Shown: positions 42,522 through 51,630 of the stretch, piece after piece
Layout of the letters: each line of letters starts with the position of its first letter
Numbering within the stretch: position 1 is the stretch's first letter
NCBI GenBank assembly: GCA_003483745.1
Contig: DMYD01000057.1
Coordinates: 38,217 to 102,216, forward strand
From: Roseburia sp.
GTDB taxonomy: Bacteria; Bacillota; Clostridia; Lachnospirales; Lachnospiraceae
Direction of reading: 5' to 3'
Length of the DNA stretch: 64,000 nt
The notes under the pieces: generated by a model
Told to the model about the DNA's origin: nothing
The model's input: the letters and a program-made list of their open reading frames with translations, nothing else
Database searches by the model: none
Program-made: the position numbers and the translations under genes

Positions 42522-44581
42522 AACGGATTTTGATTTTTTCCGGCACAACAGAGGGCAGGCAGTTAGCGGATATTTTAGATGCCTCCGGGATCTGTACGGA
42601 TGTCTGTGTCGCCACAGAATATGGACATGAGGTCATGACAGAGGGGCAGTACCGGAATATTTATACTGGAAGACTTACGGAAGAAGAAATGAAAGAATTT
42701 ATGCAAAAGGGAGACTATGCTGCGACAGTTGATGCAACACATCCCTATGCGGTTGTGGTTTCTTCTAATATCAGGCAGGCAGCCACACAGGCTGGACTTC
42801 CATATTATCGTCTGAGACGGACTCTGCAGTTGGTCGGAGATGACAGCGATGTGATGTATGTAAAGTCACAGCAGGAATGTGTCCGTGCACTAGAACAGAC
42901 AACCGGCAATATTCTGCTTACAACAGGCAGCAAGGAGCTGCATTGCTATTGTGAAAATGAAATGCTCAAGGAACGCCTGTTTGTCCGTGTCCTTCCGGGA
43001 GCAGAGAGCATAGATATCTGTCACCGCAATGGTGTATCAGGAAGACAGATCATTGCCATGCAGGGACCATTTTCCGAAGAAATGAATCTGGCACTTTTTC
43101 ATCAATATCAGATCCGGTATATGGTCACAAAAGCAAGTGGTGTGTCGGGAGGATTTTTAGAGAAGATCGGTGCAGCAAAAAAAGCAGGCGTATCCGTTTT
43201 TGTGATTCAAAATCCGGAGATGGAAACCGGAGAGCAAAAAGAAAATTTAGAGGAAGTTCTAAAAAAAATCGAACAGCTGACCGGGAAAAAAATTCAAGGG
43301 AAACAAATGCAGGTTTCACTTGTTGGGATCGGTATGGGAAACACAAAACTGATCACAGAGGAAGCGGCAGAGTGCATCAAAGGCGCAGATCTGTTATTTG
43401 GAGCAAAAAGACTGCTGGATGCGGTGCCGGCACAGTGGAATCTATCTGCAGAGCGATTACCGTATTATCTGGCAAAAGACATTCTTCCCTGTCTGGAAAA
43501 AGCAGGTGAAAGAAGCGAAAAAGCTGTTTTTCATGCAGTCATTTTGTTTTCTGGCGATACCGGATTTTACAGTGGAGCAGAAAAAATGGTGCAGGCATTA
43601 CAGGGCAGAGAAAATCTGGAAGTGTCTGTTTGTCCGGGAATTTCTTCTGTTTCTTATCTGGCTGCACGGAGTGGCAACAGCTGGCAGGATGCCAAAATTG
43701 TCAGTTTGCACGGAGTTAATCGAATGAAAAGCCTGATTGGGATGGTAGAAACCAATGAGAAAGTATTTGCCATTACATCTGGTGTTTCAGATGTCAGGGA
43801 AATCGGAAAAAGACTCATAGACCTCGGATTAAAGGAGATTGCCGTGACGGTCGGATATGCATTGTCCTATCCAGAGGAGCAGATAAAAATACTGTCTCCG
43901 GAAGAATGTATGCAGCTTACGGACGAAGGACTTTATACCTGTCTGATTCAGAATAAAGAGTTTTCCAAAGAAAAACGGGATTCCGATGCAAAATACCTGA
44001 CGCATGGTCTGCCGGATGACGCTTTTTGCCGTGATAAGGTGCCGATGACAAAGGAGGAAGTCCGGGAGGCGGCAATCTGTAAAATGCGGCTGACACCGGA
44101 AGCAGTTGTTTATGATATCGGAAGTGGAACAGGTTCCATTGCAGTTGAAATGGCAAGATTGTCAAAGAATCTTACGGTTTATGCAATCGAACGAAAAGCA
44201 GAAGCTGTCTCACTGATTGAAAAGAACTGTGTAAAATATGGGCTTGCAAATGTAAAAGTGGTACATGGGGAGGCACCCGGAGCACTTACAGAGCTTCCGG
44301 TTCCAACCCATGCGTTTATCGGTGGGAGCAATGGCAGTTTAAAAGAGATATTAAAGGATTTATATCAGAAAAATCCATGTATGCGTGTGGTGGTGACGGC
44401 GGTCACTTTAGAGACGGTTGGAGCTGTTTCTTCTATATTAAATGAGTTTCCGGTAAAACAGGAAGAAATAATTCAGATGTCGGTCAGCCGCGCAAAAAAG
44501 GCAGGGCGTTACCATCTGATGCAGGCGGAAAATCCGGTGTTTATCCTGTCGTTTTATTTTGCAGGAGGGACGGAGGCATGA
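42518..44581 (+). CDS. cbiJ-cbiE-cbiT: Triple fusion: precorrin-6A reductase, CbiE and CbiT methyltransferases
   Basis: A 687-residue fusion. Residues 1-about 250 are CobK/CbiJ (ILIFSGTTEGRQLADIL, VDATHPYAVVVSSNI, MVTKASGVSGG). Residues about 263-485 are CbiE, a tetrapyrrole methylase (VSLVGIGMGNTKLITEEA, FSGDTGFYSGAEKM, CPGISSVSYLAAR). Residues about 497-687 are CbiT, with DIGSGTGSIAVEMAR and FIGGSNGSLKEIL. Together they reduce precorrin-6A, methylate C5 and C15 and decarboxylate the acetate side chain. CbiE-CbiT fusions (CobL) are known; adding the reductase in front is less common. It starts in the cbiH stop. Confidence 0.94.
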   Translation: MKRILIFSGTTEGRQLADILDASGICTDVCVATEYGHEVMTEGQYRNIYTGRLTEEEMKEFMQKGDYAATVDATHPYAVVVSSNIRQAATQAGLPYYRLRRTLQLVGDDSDVMYVKSQQECVRALEQTTGNILLTTGSKELHCYCENEMLKERLFVRVLPGAESIDICHRNGVSGRQIIAMQGPFSEEMNLALFHQYQIRYMVTKASGVSGGFLEKIGAAKKAGVSVFVIQNPEMETGEQKENLEEVLKKIEQLTGKKIQGKQMQVSLVGIGMGNTKLITEEAAECIKGADLLFGAKRLLDAVPAQWNLSAERLPYYLAKDILPCLEKAGERSEKAVFHAVILFSGDTGFYSGAEKMVQALQGRENLEVSVCPGISSVSYLAARSGNSWQDAKIVSLHGVNRMKSLIGMVETNEKVFAITSGVSDVREIGKRLIDLGLKEIAVTVGYALSYPEEQIKILSPEECMQLTDEGLYTCLIQNKEFSKEKRDSDAKYLTHGLPDDAFCRDKVPMTKEEVREAAICKMRLTPEAVVYDIGSGTGSIAVEMARLSKNLTVYAIERKAEAVSLIEKNCVKYGLANVKVVHGEAPGALTELPVPTHAFIGGSNGSLKEILKDLYQKNPCMRVVVTAVTLETVGAVSSILNEFPVKQEEIIQMSVSRAKKAGRYHLMQAENPVFILSFYFAGGTEA

Positions 44582-45984
44582 GAGCACCAAGGATACTGAT
44601 CGGTGCAACAGGAAGTGGAAGCGGAAAGACAACGATCACCTGTGCACTGCTTGAAATATTAAAAAGACAGGGGAAAAAAGTACAGGCATTTAAGTGTGGA
44701 CCGGATTATATCGATCCGATGTTTCATCGTACAGTGCTTGGAATCCCGTCGAAAAATCTGGATACATTTTTTACCGGGGAGAAAATGACAGCAGATCTGT
44801 TTATGGAGTCTGTGGAAAATGTGGATATCTCTGTGATGGAAGGTGTAATGGGACTGTATGACGGATTAGGAGGAATCCGGAAAGAGGGATCTGCATATGA
44901 TCTGGCGACGGTGACAGACACACCAGTCATTCTGATCGTTGATGCGCATGGAATGGGAAGAAGTATCCTTCCACTGATTGCGGGATTCCTTTCTTATGAT
45001 ACAAATCATCTGATCCGGGGGATTATTTTGAATCGCACATCAGGCGCATTTTTTGAGACGATACGTCCGGAGATTGAGCGGAGTTTTCCGATAGCGGTTC
45101 TTGGATATTTTCCAAATCAGAAGGATATTCTGTTAGAGAGCAGACATTTAGGGCTGAAACGGCCGGAAGAAGTAGAGAAGATGGCCGAAATGTTGGCAAA
45201 AACGGCAGATATGTTAGAAAAGACCGTCGATATAGACAGGCTTTTCGCAATCGCGGAGGGGGCATCAGAACTGTCGGATGACAACACATTAGAAAACGGC
45301 AGTTCTGGTGATCAGAAAGTAGTTTTGCGGGAAACGGAAAAAAAGCCCATGATCGCCGTGTCGCGCGACGAAGCATTCTGTTTTTATTACGAGGACAACT
45401 TAAAGGCACTTCAAGGAGCCGGCGCAGAGATTGTATTTTTTTCACCGCTCCATGATAACGGTGTGCCTAAGGAGGCAGATGGTCTGCTGCTTTTAGGCGG
45501 TTATCCGGAACTCTATGCGAAAGAATTGTCTGAAAATAAGCCAATGCTTGCGGATATCAGAAAAAAGGCGAAAAGTGCGATGCCGATCGTTGCGGAGTGT
45601 GGCGGATTTATGTATCTGCACCGGACAATGGAAGATATGGAACATCGCATTTATGAGATGGCGGGGGTAGTGCCTGGAGAATGCTTTTATACAGGAAAAC
45701 TGGTCCGTTTCGGGTACATTGAACTTGAGGAGAAAAAAGCCAATTTTCTGCCGGAAAATGTCAACATAAAAGGACATGAATTTCATTATTTCGACAGCAC
45801 TGCAAATGGTGATGAATGTGTGGCATTAAAACCGGTAAGTGAAAAAAAATATGACTGCATTTTTGATGAAAAATCATGTTTTGTGGGATTTCCGCATCTT
45901 TATTATCCGTCCGCACCCCAATTTGCAGAAAATTTTGTGAAAAAAGCAAAAAATTATGCAGACCGTAAAAACCAGAAACTCTAA
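44578..45984 (+). CDS. cbiA: Cobyrinate a,c-diamide synthase
   Basis: A 468-residue amidotransferase: ATPase part with IGATGSGSGKTTITCALLEIL and KCGPDYIDPMFH, then a glutaminase part with GLLLLGGYPELYA and the catalytic Cys in VAECGGFMYLH, and a final FHYFDST region. It amidates the a and c side chains. The insert at about 200-255, acidic and Ala/Met-rich, is longer than usual. The start overlaps the preceding stop. It produces the substrate for CobQ, which is encoded 33 kb upstream in the window. Confidence 0.95.
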   Translation: MRAPRILIGATGSGSGKTTITCALLEILKRQGKKVQAFKCGPDYIDPMFHRTVLGIPSKNLDTFFTGEKMTADLFMESVENVDISVMEGVMGLYDGLGGIRKEGSAYDLATVTDTPVILIVDAHGMGRSILPLIAGFLSYDTNHLIRGIILNRTSGAFFETIRPEIERSFPIAVLGYFPNQKDILLESRHLGLKRPEEVEKMAEMLAKTADMLEKTVDIDRLFAIAEGASELSDDNTLENGSSGDQKVVLRETEKKPMIAVSRDEAFCFYYEDNLKALQGAGAEIVFFSPLHDNGVPKEADGLLLLGGYPELYAKELSENKPMLADIRKKAKSAMPIVAECGGFMYLHRTMEDMEHRIYEMAGVVPGECFYTGKLVRFGYIELEEKKANFLPENVNIKGHEFHYFDSTANGDECVALKPVSEKKYDCIFDEKSCFVGFPHLYYPSAPQFAENFVKKAKNYADRKNQKL

Positions 45985-46029
45985 AAGAAATACGTCTGTT
46001 GCCAAAAAGTATTTGAACAGGAAGGAAAA

Positions 46030-46746
46030 ATGAGCGTGAAAAATATAGATAAAACAGGTATCCTCTATGGCGTCGGTGTCGGTCCGGGTGATCCGGAACT
46101 CGTTACATTAAAGGCAGTAAGAATTGTCAGAGAATGTGATACCGTGATACTTCCGGCAAAAAATAAAGAGGACTGCATTGCTTATGGGATTATGAAAGAG
46201 GCATGTGTGGAAATTGCGGAAAAAGAATTGGTATGCATGCCATTTCCAATGACAAAAGATGAGAGCAGGCTATCTGCTGCACATGAACAGATTTATCTTG
46301 CTCTAAAAGAAATGCTGGATAATGGAAGAAAAGTGGCCTTTTTGACAATCGGAGATCCAACTGTTTATTCCACTTATCAGTATATTCATAAACGTGTGAT
46401 AAAAGGTGGTTATGAGGCGCATATCGTAAATGGGGTTCCGTCCTTTTGTGCTGCAGCAGGAACACTTGGCATATCTTTAGCGGACAACAAAGAAGAAATC
46501 CATGTGATACCGGCATCCTATGATATAGAAAAAACAGAAGAATTTTCCGGAACCAGAATATATATGAAGTCCGGCAAAAAATTAAGGGAATTAAAGGAAA
46601 TGTTGCAAAAACAGAGAAAAGATGGTCAGATGGAAGTGTATTCGGTAGAAAACTGTGGTATGATGAATGAAAAAATAACCAGAGATGTCGAACAGTTAGA
46701 TGATACTTCCGGTTATCTTACCATTGTGATCGTAAAGGAGCATTGA
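46030..46746 (+). CDS. cbiL: Cobalt-precorrin-2 C20-methyltransferase
   Basis: A 238-residue tetrapyrrole methylase: GILYGVGVGPGDPELVTLKAV, VILPAKNKEDCIAYGI, LTIGDPTVYSTYQYI and NGVPSFCAAAGTLGISLA, the CbiL/CobI pattern. AGGAAGG lies upstream; a 45-base gap separates it from cbiA. It is the first ring methylation after cobalt insertion. The chelatase (CbiK or CbiX) that would precede it is not in the window. Confidence 0.95.
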   Translation: MSVKNIDKTGILYGVGVGPGDPELVTLKAVRIVRECDTVILPAKNKEDCIAYGIMKEACVEIAEKELVCMPFPMTKDESRLSAAHEQIYLALKEMLDNGRKVAFLTIGDPTVYSTYQYIHKRVIKGGYEAHIVNGVPSFCAAAGTLGISLADNKEEIHVIPASYDIEKTEEFSGTRIYMKSGKKLRELKEMLQKQRKDGQMEVYSVENCGMMNEKITRDVEQLDDTSGYLTIVIVKEH

Positions 46747-46748
46747 TC

Positions 46749-47006
46749 TTGGAAAATTCCCATCGTTATTTTGAAAACAGAGCATGCAGATATTATCCGT
46801 GTCATGAAGTGGAAAATGATGAGATGAATTGTCTGTTTTGTTTTTGCCCGCTCTATGAGAGAGAGCACTGTCCGGGCAATCCGGAATATATCAACAGTAA
46901 GGGCAGAGTCATCAAATCCTGTATGCATTGTACATTTCCTCACAAAGCGGAAAATTATGATATTATCATGCAGTTTTTAAAAAAGAAAGCAGAGACGGAA
47001 AGATAA
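46749..47006 (+). CDS. Cysteine-rich small domain protein
   Basis: An 85-residue protein (TTG start at 46749, AAGGAG 8 bases upstream; an alternative TTG at 46743 overlaps the cbiL stop). It has ENSHRYFENRACRYYPCH, then NCLFCFCPLY, CPGN and SCMHCTFPH: at least nine cysteines and several histidines. This is the cysteine-rich small domain often found in cobalamin gene clusters. Role unknown; cobalt or iron-sulfur handling is a reasonable guess. Confidence 0.85.
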   Translation: MENSHRYFENRACRYYPCHEVENDEMNCLFCFCPLYEREHCPGNPEYINSKGRVIKSCMHCTFPHKAENYDIIMQFLKKKAETER

Positions 47007-47666
47007 GTGACAGAAGAAAAATTTATTCATACAAACTTAAAAAACGAACTGACGCGTGATTTTCTCATGGAAATTTTAACACAGTACCATTATGAAAAAA
47101 AAGACATGGAAATGTTAGAGGAAGTTGCTGGTGGATTGCGCGAATGTCTTACAGGTGAGGAAGGGTTTTACTGTGTGACGAGGAACCGGTGTGAGCAGAT
47201 CATAAATCTGCCCAGAGTGGAAAATTATGCAGTTGGAATTTTTACATTAGGGAGCAGGGTAGATGAGCTGCAAAACCGTTACAGCAGCACGGAGCGCTTA
47301 AGAGAAGCATATGCAGTTGAGACAATCTGCTGGGAACTTCTGCGCAAAGGATATGAAATGTTTCAAAGATGGGCTGAGGCACATTTGAAGCAGCGGCTTG
47401 AATCGTATCATTTCTTTGGCGCGGATGAGGAACTTTCCTTTGAAAAAATGGCGCAGATCCTGTCTGGAATGGGACAAAAAAGAATTACCTGCAATCAGGC
47501 ATACTGTATGGAACCGAAAAAAAGCGTGATGTTTTTAGCGGATTTTTCCGGTGGAAAACCCAAAGGAGATTCTTGCAAAGAGACCTTTGAAAAAGAAAAA
47601 CGCAGTGAAAAACATACTGGAATCTGTGCATCGTGCCATAATAAAGAGTGCATTTATCGAAGATAA
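47007..47666 (+). CDS. Protein related to the MetH/RamA activation domain
   Basis: A 219-residue protein starting with GTG directly after the previous stop. The core VENYAVGIFTLGSRVDELQN ... AYAVETICWELL resembles the reactivation domain of B12-dependent methionine synthase, in which a glycine-rich strand binds SAM. The C-terminus carries clusters CNQAYC and CASCHNKEC, which could hold a metal or iron-sulfur cluster, as in stand-alone reductive activators of corrinoid proteins. It closes the cobalamin operon and probably uses its product. The call is by resemblance. Confidence 0.6.
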   Translation: MTEEKFIHTNLKNELTRDFLMEILTQYHYEKKDMEMLEEVAGGLRECLTGEEGFYCVTRNRCEQIINLPRVENYAVGIFTLGSRVDELQNRYSSTERLREAYAVETICWELLRKGYEMFQRWAEAHLKQRLESYHFFGADEELSFEKMAQILSGMGQKRITCNQAYCMEPKKSVMFLADFSGGKPKGDSCKETFEKEKRSEKHTGICASCHNKECIYRR

Positions 47667-47730
47667 AAATATTGTTTTTTATAAAAAACAAACGAAAAAC
47701 GTAGTGATAAATTTGGCAATTATTTCAAAA

Positions 47731-47758
47731 AACATCCGAAAAAACGGGTGTTTTTTTG
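47731..47758 (+). terminator. Terminator of the corrin-ring operon
   Basis: AACATCCG (47731-47738) pairs with CGGGTGTT (47745-47752), with one G-U, followed by a T-run. Confidence 0.8.
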
Positions 47759-47889
47759 TTTACATGGTCAGTTCTACTTTATTCGAACATAGTTTCGGAT
47801 GGATGATTGGCTGATAAAAAACAGGACATATATCAAAAAATTGAGTAAAAATAAGCAAATTTTTTTTCAGAAAAACATGTATAAAAAAT

Positions 47890-47950
47890 TTGACTTTTGG
47901 ATATAACCTAAGTATGATATGTGCCTGTATCAAATGACGGCATTCGTCAT
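47890..47950 (+). promoter_or_regulatory. Promoter plus leader hairpin for the cell-wall hydrolase
   Basis: TTGACT (47890-47895), 17-base spacer, TATGAT (47913-47918). ATGACG-GCATT-CGTCAT (47934-47950) is a perfect palindrome about ten bases after the start site, either an operator or an RNA hairpin. Confidence 0.65.
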
Positions 47951-47988
47951 GTTGACATATATGTATCATTCTTGAGGAAAGGAGCAAA

Positions 47989-48699
47989 ATGAGAAAAAGA
48001 ATATTGGGTGCCGCAGTGCTGTTTGGTTTTATCGTCAGTCTGACTGCAGCATCCAACGTGAAAGAAGACGTAGCGGTCAAAGAAATTCCGGCAATGGAGG
48101 GACTTGTGGCAGGATCGATACGTTTTGCACATTCATTTACGCCAGAATCAGATGAAAAAACAGAAATCGAAAAAAAAGAAAGCATAATAGTAGGGACTGC
48201 ATATGATGATGATCTGATGCAGGAAAAAATAAGGAACACACAGGAGGAACAGATAGAGGAGATTGCACAGACAGACCAGATAGTGCAGGAAACTCCGACA
48301 GAGCAGGAAATACAGACGGCGCAGGTTTTGCCGGAAAACCGCTGGCATATCACTTTATCGCCGGATGAAATGGAACTGCTTGCAAGAATTGTATGGTTAG
48401 AATCACAGGGAGAACCTGTGGAAGGACAGCAGGCGGTTGTGGAAGTTGTATTTAACCGTATGAGAAGTGAGGTGTATCCGGATACACTTTATGAAGTTTT
48501 AAGCCAGAAAAATCCGGTGCAGTTCTGTTCTTTCAAAAACAGGGACAGGGCAAAACCGACACAGAAGGAATATGACTCCATCCAGCAGGTATTGGATGGA
48601 AAAACCAGAATATTAAGAGATGATACAATGTATTTTTCTACATTCCCGTTGACGGAACATGTGGAAGTCAAAATTGGTGGGCATTATTTTTGCTATTAG
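47989..48699 (+). CDS. SleB-like cell wall hydrolase
   Basis: A 236-residue exported protein. MRKRILGAAVLFGFIVSLTAAS is a signal peptide. A Glu/Gln-rich linker (about 50-110) leads to a Hydrolase_2 domain with LLARIVWLESQGEPVEGQQAVVEVVFNR in pieces, where E near residue 132 is the likely catalytic residue, and QFCSFKNRD, IQQVLDG, TMYFS later. This is the SleB/CwlJ lytic transglycosylase type, used in spore cortex lysis but also in vegetative wall turnover. GGAG precedes the ATG. It is followed by its own terminator. Confidence 0.9.
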   Translation: MRKRILGAAVLFGFIVSLTAASNVKEDVAVKEIPAMEGLVAGSIRFAHSFTPESDEKTEIEKKESIIVGTAYDDDLMQEKIRNTQEEQIEEIAQTDQIVQETPTEQEIQTAQVLPENRWHITLSPDEMELLARIVWLESQGEPVEGQQAVVEVVFNRMRSEVYPDTLYEVLSQKNPVQFCSFKNRDRAKPTQKEYDSIQQVLDGKTRILRDDTMYFSTFPLTEHVEVKIGGHYFCY

Positions 48700-48712
48700 A
48701 ATAAGAAAAAAA

Positions 48713-48756
48713 GAACTGACCGGTCGAAAATTCCAGGCTGGCCGGTTCTTTTTTTT
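48713..48756 (+). terminator. Terminator after the hydrolase gene
   Basis: GAACTGACCGGT (48713-48724) pairs with GCTGGCCGGTTC (48737-48748) with one mismatch and a few G-U pairs, then eight Ts. Confidence 0.85.
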
Positions 48757-48766
48757 ATATTAGAAA

Positions 48767-48795
48767 TTGACTTCCATTTGCAGAAAAATTATACT
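48767..48795 (+). promoter_or_regulatory. Promoter for the TtcA-like gene
   Basis: TTGACT (48767-48772), 17-base spacer, TATACT (48790-48795), 91 bases before the start codon. Confidence 0.65.
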
Positions 48796-48886
48796 GATTC
48801 ATGATACTGGTTTTGCCCACAAAACGTGCAGGCTACAGTATGGAGTATTATTTTAACAGATATGAAAAAATAAGAATGGAGTTTCC

Positions 48887-49597
48887 ATGGAAGAGACGAG
48901 AAAAGAAGAAGCTGAGTTGAGTTTTCGAAAAAAATATCATAAGACAATATTTTCACGTTTTGCAAGAGCAATCAATACCTATCAGTTAGTGGGGGATGGC
49001 GATCAGGTTGCAGTCTGTATTGCACGGGATGCAGACGGACTGATCCTTGCAAAATGTTTTCAGGAGATAAAACGTCATAGAAAGATTGATTTTGCGGTGG
49101 ATTTTTTTACCCTTGATGGGGAGAATGATGAAAAAATGATTCAGACTGCAGAAGAAATCGGTATACCGGTGCGAAAGATCCGTGCTATGGATGAAATAAA
49201 AAAATTTGGCTGTAACAAGCTGGCGGTAACAGACTGTTATGAGAATGTGATTGAGACAATCCTTTTGGGTGTGTTGTATCAGGGGGAGATCAGTACCCTG
49301 ATGCCAAAGGAAAAAGTACACGATTTTGGCGAGGTGATAGAGATCATCCGCCCATTTTATCTGGTGCATAAGCAGGATCTGACAGACTGGAATATGGAAT
49401 TTGGAAATGCTGCAGGGAGGACGGAGATTTTTTCAGATCAGCAGAAGGAAGTAAAACGTCTGCTGGAAGAGTTTGAAAATATAAATCCCGGAATTATGGC
49501 AAATATTTTTAAAAGTGTAGAGAATGTAAATTTAAATACAGTGATCGCATATCATACAGATACAGGGCTGCACAGCTTTCTGGAAACTTACAAATAG
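48887..49597 (+). CDS. TtcA-like PP-loop family protein with degenerate nucleotide-binding motif
   Basis: A 236-residue protein with the overall TtcA shape: an N-terminal helix FRKKYHKTIFSRFARAIN, a Rossmann-like core, and CNKLAVTDCYENVIETILLGVLYQGEI read in pieces near residue 107, followed by STLMPKEKV and IRPFYLVHKQDL. In TtcA the first loop reads SGGKDS; here it is ARDADG (CIARDADGLILAK), so the ATP pyrophosphate-binding residues are gone. HHFDD of TtcA is replaced by TDCYEN. The fold is kept but the chemistry is probably lost or changed. It has its own promoter and ribosome site (GGAG) and is intact, so it is probably expressed. Confidence 0.75.
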   Translation: MEETRKEEAELSFRKKYHKTIFSRFARAINTYQLVGDGDQVAVCIARDADGLILAKCFQEIKRHRKIDFAVDFFTLDGENDEKMIQTAEEIGIPVRKIRAMDEIKKFGCNKLAVTDCYENVIETILLGVLYQGEISTLMPKEKVHDFGEVIEIIRPFYLVHKQDLTDWNMEFGNAAGRTEIFSDQQKEVKRLLEEFENINPGIMANIFKSVENVNLNTVIAYHTDTGLHSFLETYK

Positions 49598-49731
49598 GCT
49601 GCCGGTCACATAAATAGGACTTTAGATACAGTTTATTTTGGCTTTCTATTTAAAATCTGAATTAAAACTGTTATAATAAAAGGACAGGTTTCATAAAATC
49701 AGAGTAGCACAAAATGCGAATGGAGATTACT

Positions 49732-51327
49732 ATGGAAAAACAGCGGGCGATTTTGGAAAGTGTTATAAAAGAGGAAATTGATTTTATTTCATATGTAGAT
49801 CTGGCAGACGGGGTTGTACACACCATTGTTACCAATGAAGAGACGGATGTTATGCCACCGGCAGATGGGGATTACCAGAAGGTCAATGATATGGCAATCT
49901 CAAAGTATGTACATCCGGAAGACAGGGAGATGTGCGACAGGGAGTTTCGGCTGGAACGTCTGCAGGAGAATTTAAAGAACAAAGATCGTTTCGTTATCAG
50001 TTATCGTTTGTTATGTGGTGAGGAATATCGTCGGAAATCTATGAATATCCATTATTACGACAAGACAAAAACAACACTTGTTTTCGTTCGCAGGGATGTC
50101 ACAGACAGTTATGAGGAAGAACAGAGCCACCGGAAAGAGATTTATGATGCAATGATGGAGGCAAAGCGTGCAGACCGTTCCAAGAGCGAATTCTTAGAGC
50201 GCATGAGTCATGAGATCCGCACACCGCTCAATTCAATTATTGGACTTTCCTATCTGAGCAGAGCAAATCTTGGCGATGAAAAAAAGGTTTTAGAGAACTT
50301 CGACAAGATAGAGATGTCGGCACAGTTTTTACGTTCCTGCATGGATGATATTTTAAACCTTTCGCTTTTAGAGAGTGGTCGTGTTGCTTTTCATGAGGAA
50401 AGTACTGATTTTGAGACATTTCTTACAAATATTGAGGAAGAGTTTGCGGGCAAGGCACAGGAAAAAAATATCTCATTTTCTATGCAGAAGCGTGGTTCAT
50501 TTGCAGATCAATATTTGTTTGACAGCGAAAAATTAAATGAGGTGCTGTCCGCAATTTTAGAAAATGCCATAAAATATACATCGCCGGAGGGAAGCATTTT
50601 TTTCATTATAGAACTTTTTACCAGAGGGGAACAGGAAACAATCTTCCGGTTTGAGATCCGGGACAATGGAATTGGAATGGAACAGAGTTTTCTTCCGTAT
50701 ATTTTTGACGCGTTTGCACAGGAAGATGACAGAAATACGACATTAAGCGGTGGAACCGGGTTAGGACTTGCTATTTCCAAAAATATCATTGATTTTATGG
50801 GCGGTAAGATTGATGTGTACAGTGAGAAAGGACAAGGGTCTGCATTTATCGTGACAGTTCCTTTAAAGACTGCAAAGGAGGGCAGGCGCAGAACAGAGCG
50901 GACCACTTATCAGGCGTATGATTTCTCCGGGAAAAGAGTGCTGCTTGTCGAGGACAATGAGATTAACATTGAAATTACAAGAAATATTCTGATACATAAA
51001 AATTTTATGGTCGATGTTGCTGAGAACGGAAAAGAAGGCGTGGAGCGATTTTTAAAGAATGAACCGGGACACTATGATGTGATACTGATGGATATCCGGA
51101 TGCCGGTCATGGATGGACTTGCTGCCACACGTTGTATCCGCAAAGCAGATCATCCGGACAGCAAGACAGTACCGATCGTTGCGATGACTGCGAATGTTTT
51201 CGAGGAGGATGTAAAGAAATCATTTGAAGCAGGAATGAATGCACATTTAAGTAAACCAGTGGATATCAGGCAGATGTATGCGGTTTTAGATGAACTGGTG
51301 AATGGTGACGGATTATCTGAAGTGTGA
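49732..51327 (+). CDS. Hybrid histidine kinase (PAS-like, HisKA, ATPase, receiver)
   Basis: A 531-residue cytoplasmic protein. Residues about 1-130 form a PAS-like sensor (YVDLADGVVHTIV). The kinase acceptor is H160 in ERMSHEIRTPLNS. The ATPase domain has ENAIKYTSPEG, RDNGIGM and GGTGLGLAISKNI. The receiver domain (about 400-520) has LLVEDNEINIEI, acceptor D454 in ILMDIRMPVMDG, and K in HLSKPVD. No membrane helix or output domain. The ATG at 49732 follows GGAG at 6 bases. A perfect TATAAT at 49673-49678 marks a likely promoter with a weak -35. Partner unknown. Confidence 0.92.
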   Translation: MEKQRAILESVIKEEIDFISYVDLADGVVHTIVTNEETDVMPPADGDYQKVNDMAISKYVHPEDREMCDREFRLERLQENLKNKDRFVISYRLLCGEEYRRKSMNIHYYDKTKTTLVFVRRDVTDSYEEEQSHRKEIYDAMMEAKRADRSKSEFLERMSHEIRTPLNSIIGLSYLSRANLGDEKKVLENFDKIEMSAQFLRSCMDDILNLSLLESGRVAFHEESTDFETFLTNIEEEFAGKAQEKNISFSMQKRGSFADQYLFDSEKLNEVLSAILENAIKYTSPEGSIFFIIELFTRGEQETIFRFEIRDNGIGMEQSFLPYIFDAFAQEDDRNTTLSGGTGLGLAISKNIIDFMGGKIDVYSEKGQGSAFIVTVPLKTAKEGRRRTERTTYQAYDFSGKRVLLVEDNEINIEITRNILIHKNFMVDVAENGKEGVERFLKNEPGHYDVILMDIRMPVMDGLAATRCIRKADHPDSKTVPIVAMTANVFEEDVKKSFEAGMNAHLSKPVDIRQMYAVLDELVNGDGLSEV

Positions 51328-51421
51328 TGTATAATCTGGCGGGTTCTGACCAAACTATTGTTTAGGCGAGTCAATGTGAAGACGATATGCCAACGATAGA
51401 TTTAAAATATGGAGGTGGGAC

Positions 51422-51607
51422 ATGAGCCAGTTATCAGAAAAAGAATTATCCGTGTTGAATGATCTGCTGACCGAGGAGGATCTTCTGATCAAAAAATTCC
51501 AGATGCTTGCAGAACACACTGAAGATCAGGAAATCAGTGCCAAATTTACCGAGATTTCCCAAAAACATCAGGGACATTTTAATTCCCTGTATGCACAGTT
51601 GAGCTAA
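51422..51607 (+). CDS. Small CotF-like helical protein
   Basis: A 61-residue all-helical protein (LSEKELSVLNDLLTEEDLLIKKFQMLAE then EISAKFTEISQKHQGHF in pieces) with GGAGG just upstream. It resembles the short ferritin-like helical pair of CotF/YhcN-neighbour spore coat proteins. It pairs with the next gene. Members occur in non-sporulating gut Firmicutes too, so a coat role should not be assumed. Confidence 0.7.
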   Translation: MSQLSEKELSVLNDLLTEEDLLIKKFQMLAEHTEDQEISAKFTEISQKHQGHFNSLYAQLS

Positions 51608-51630
51608 GGAATGAGAGAGGGAGGAAGACC

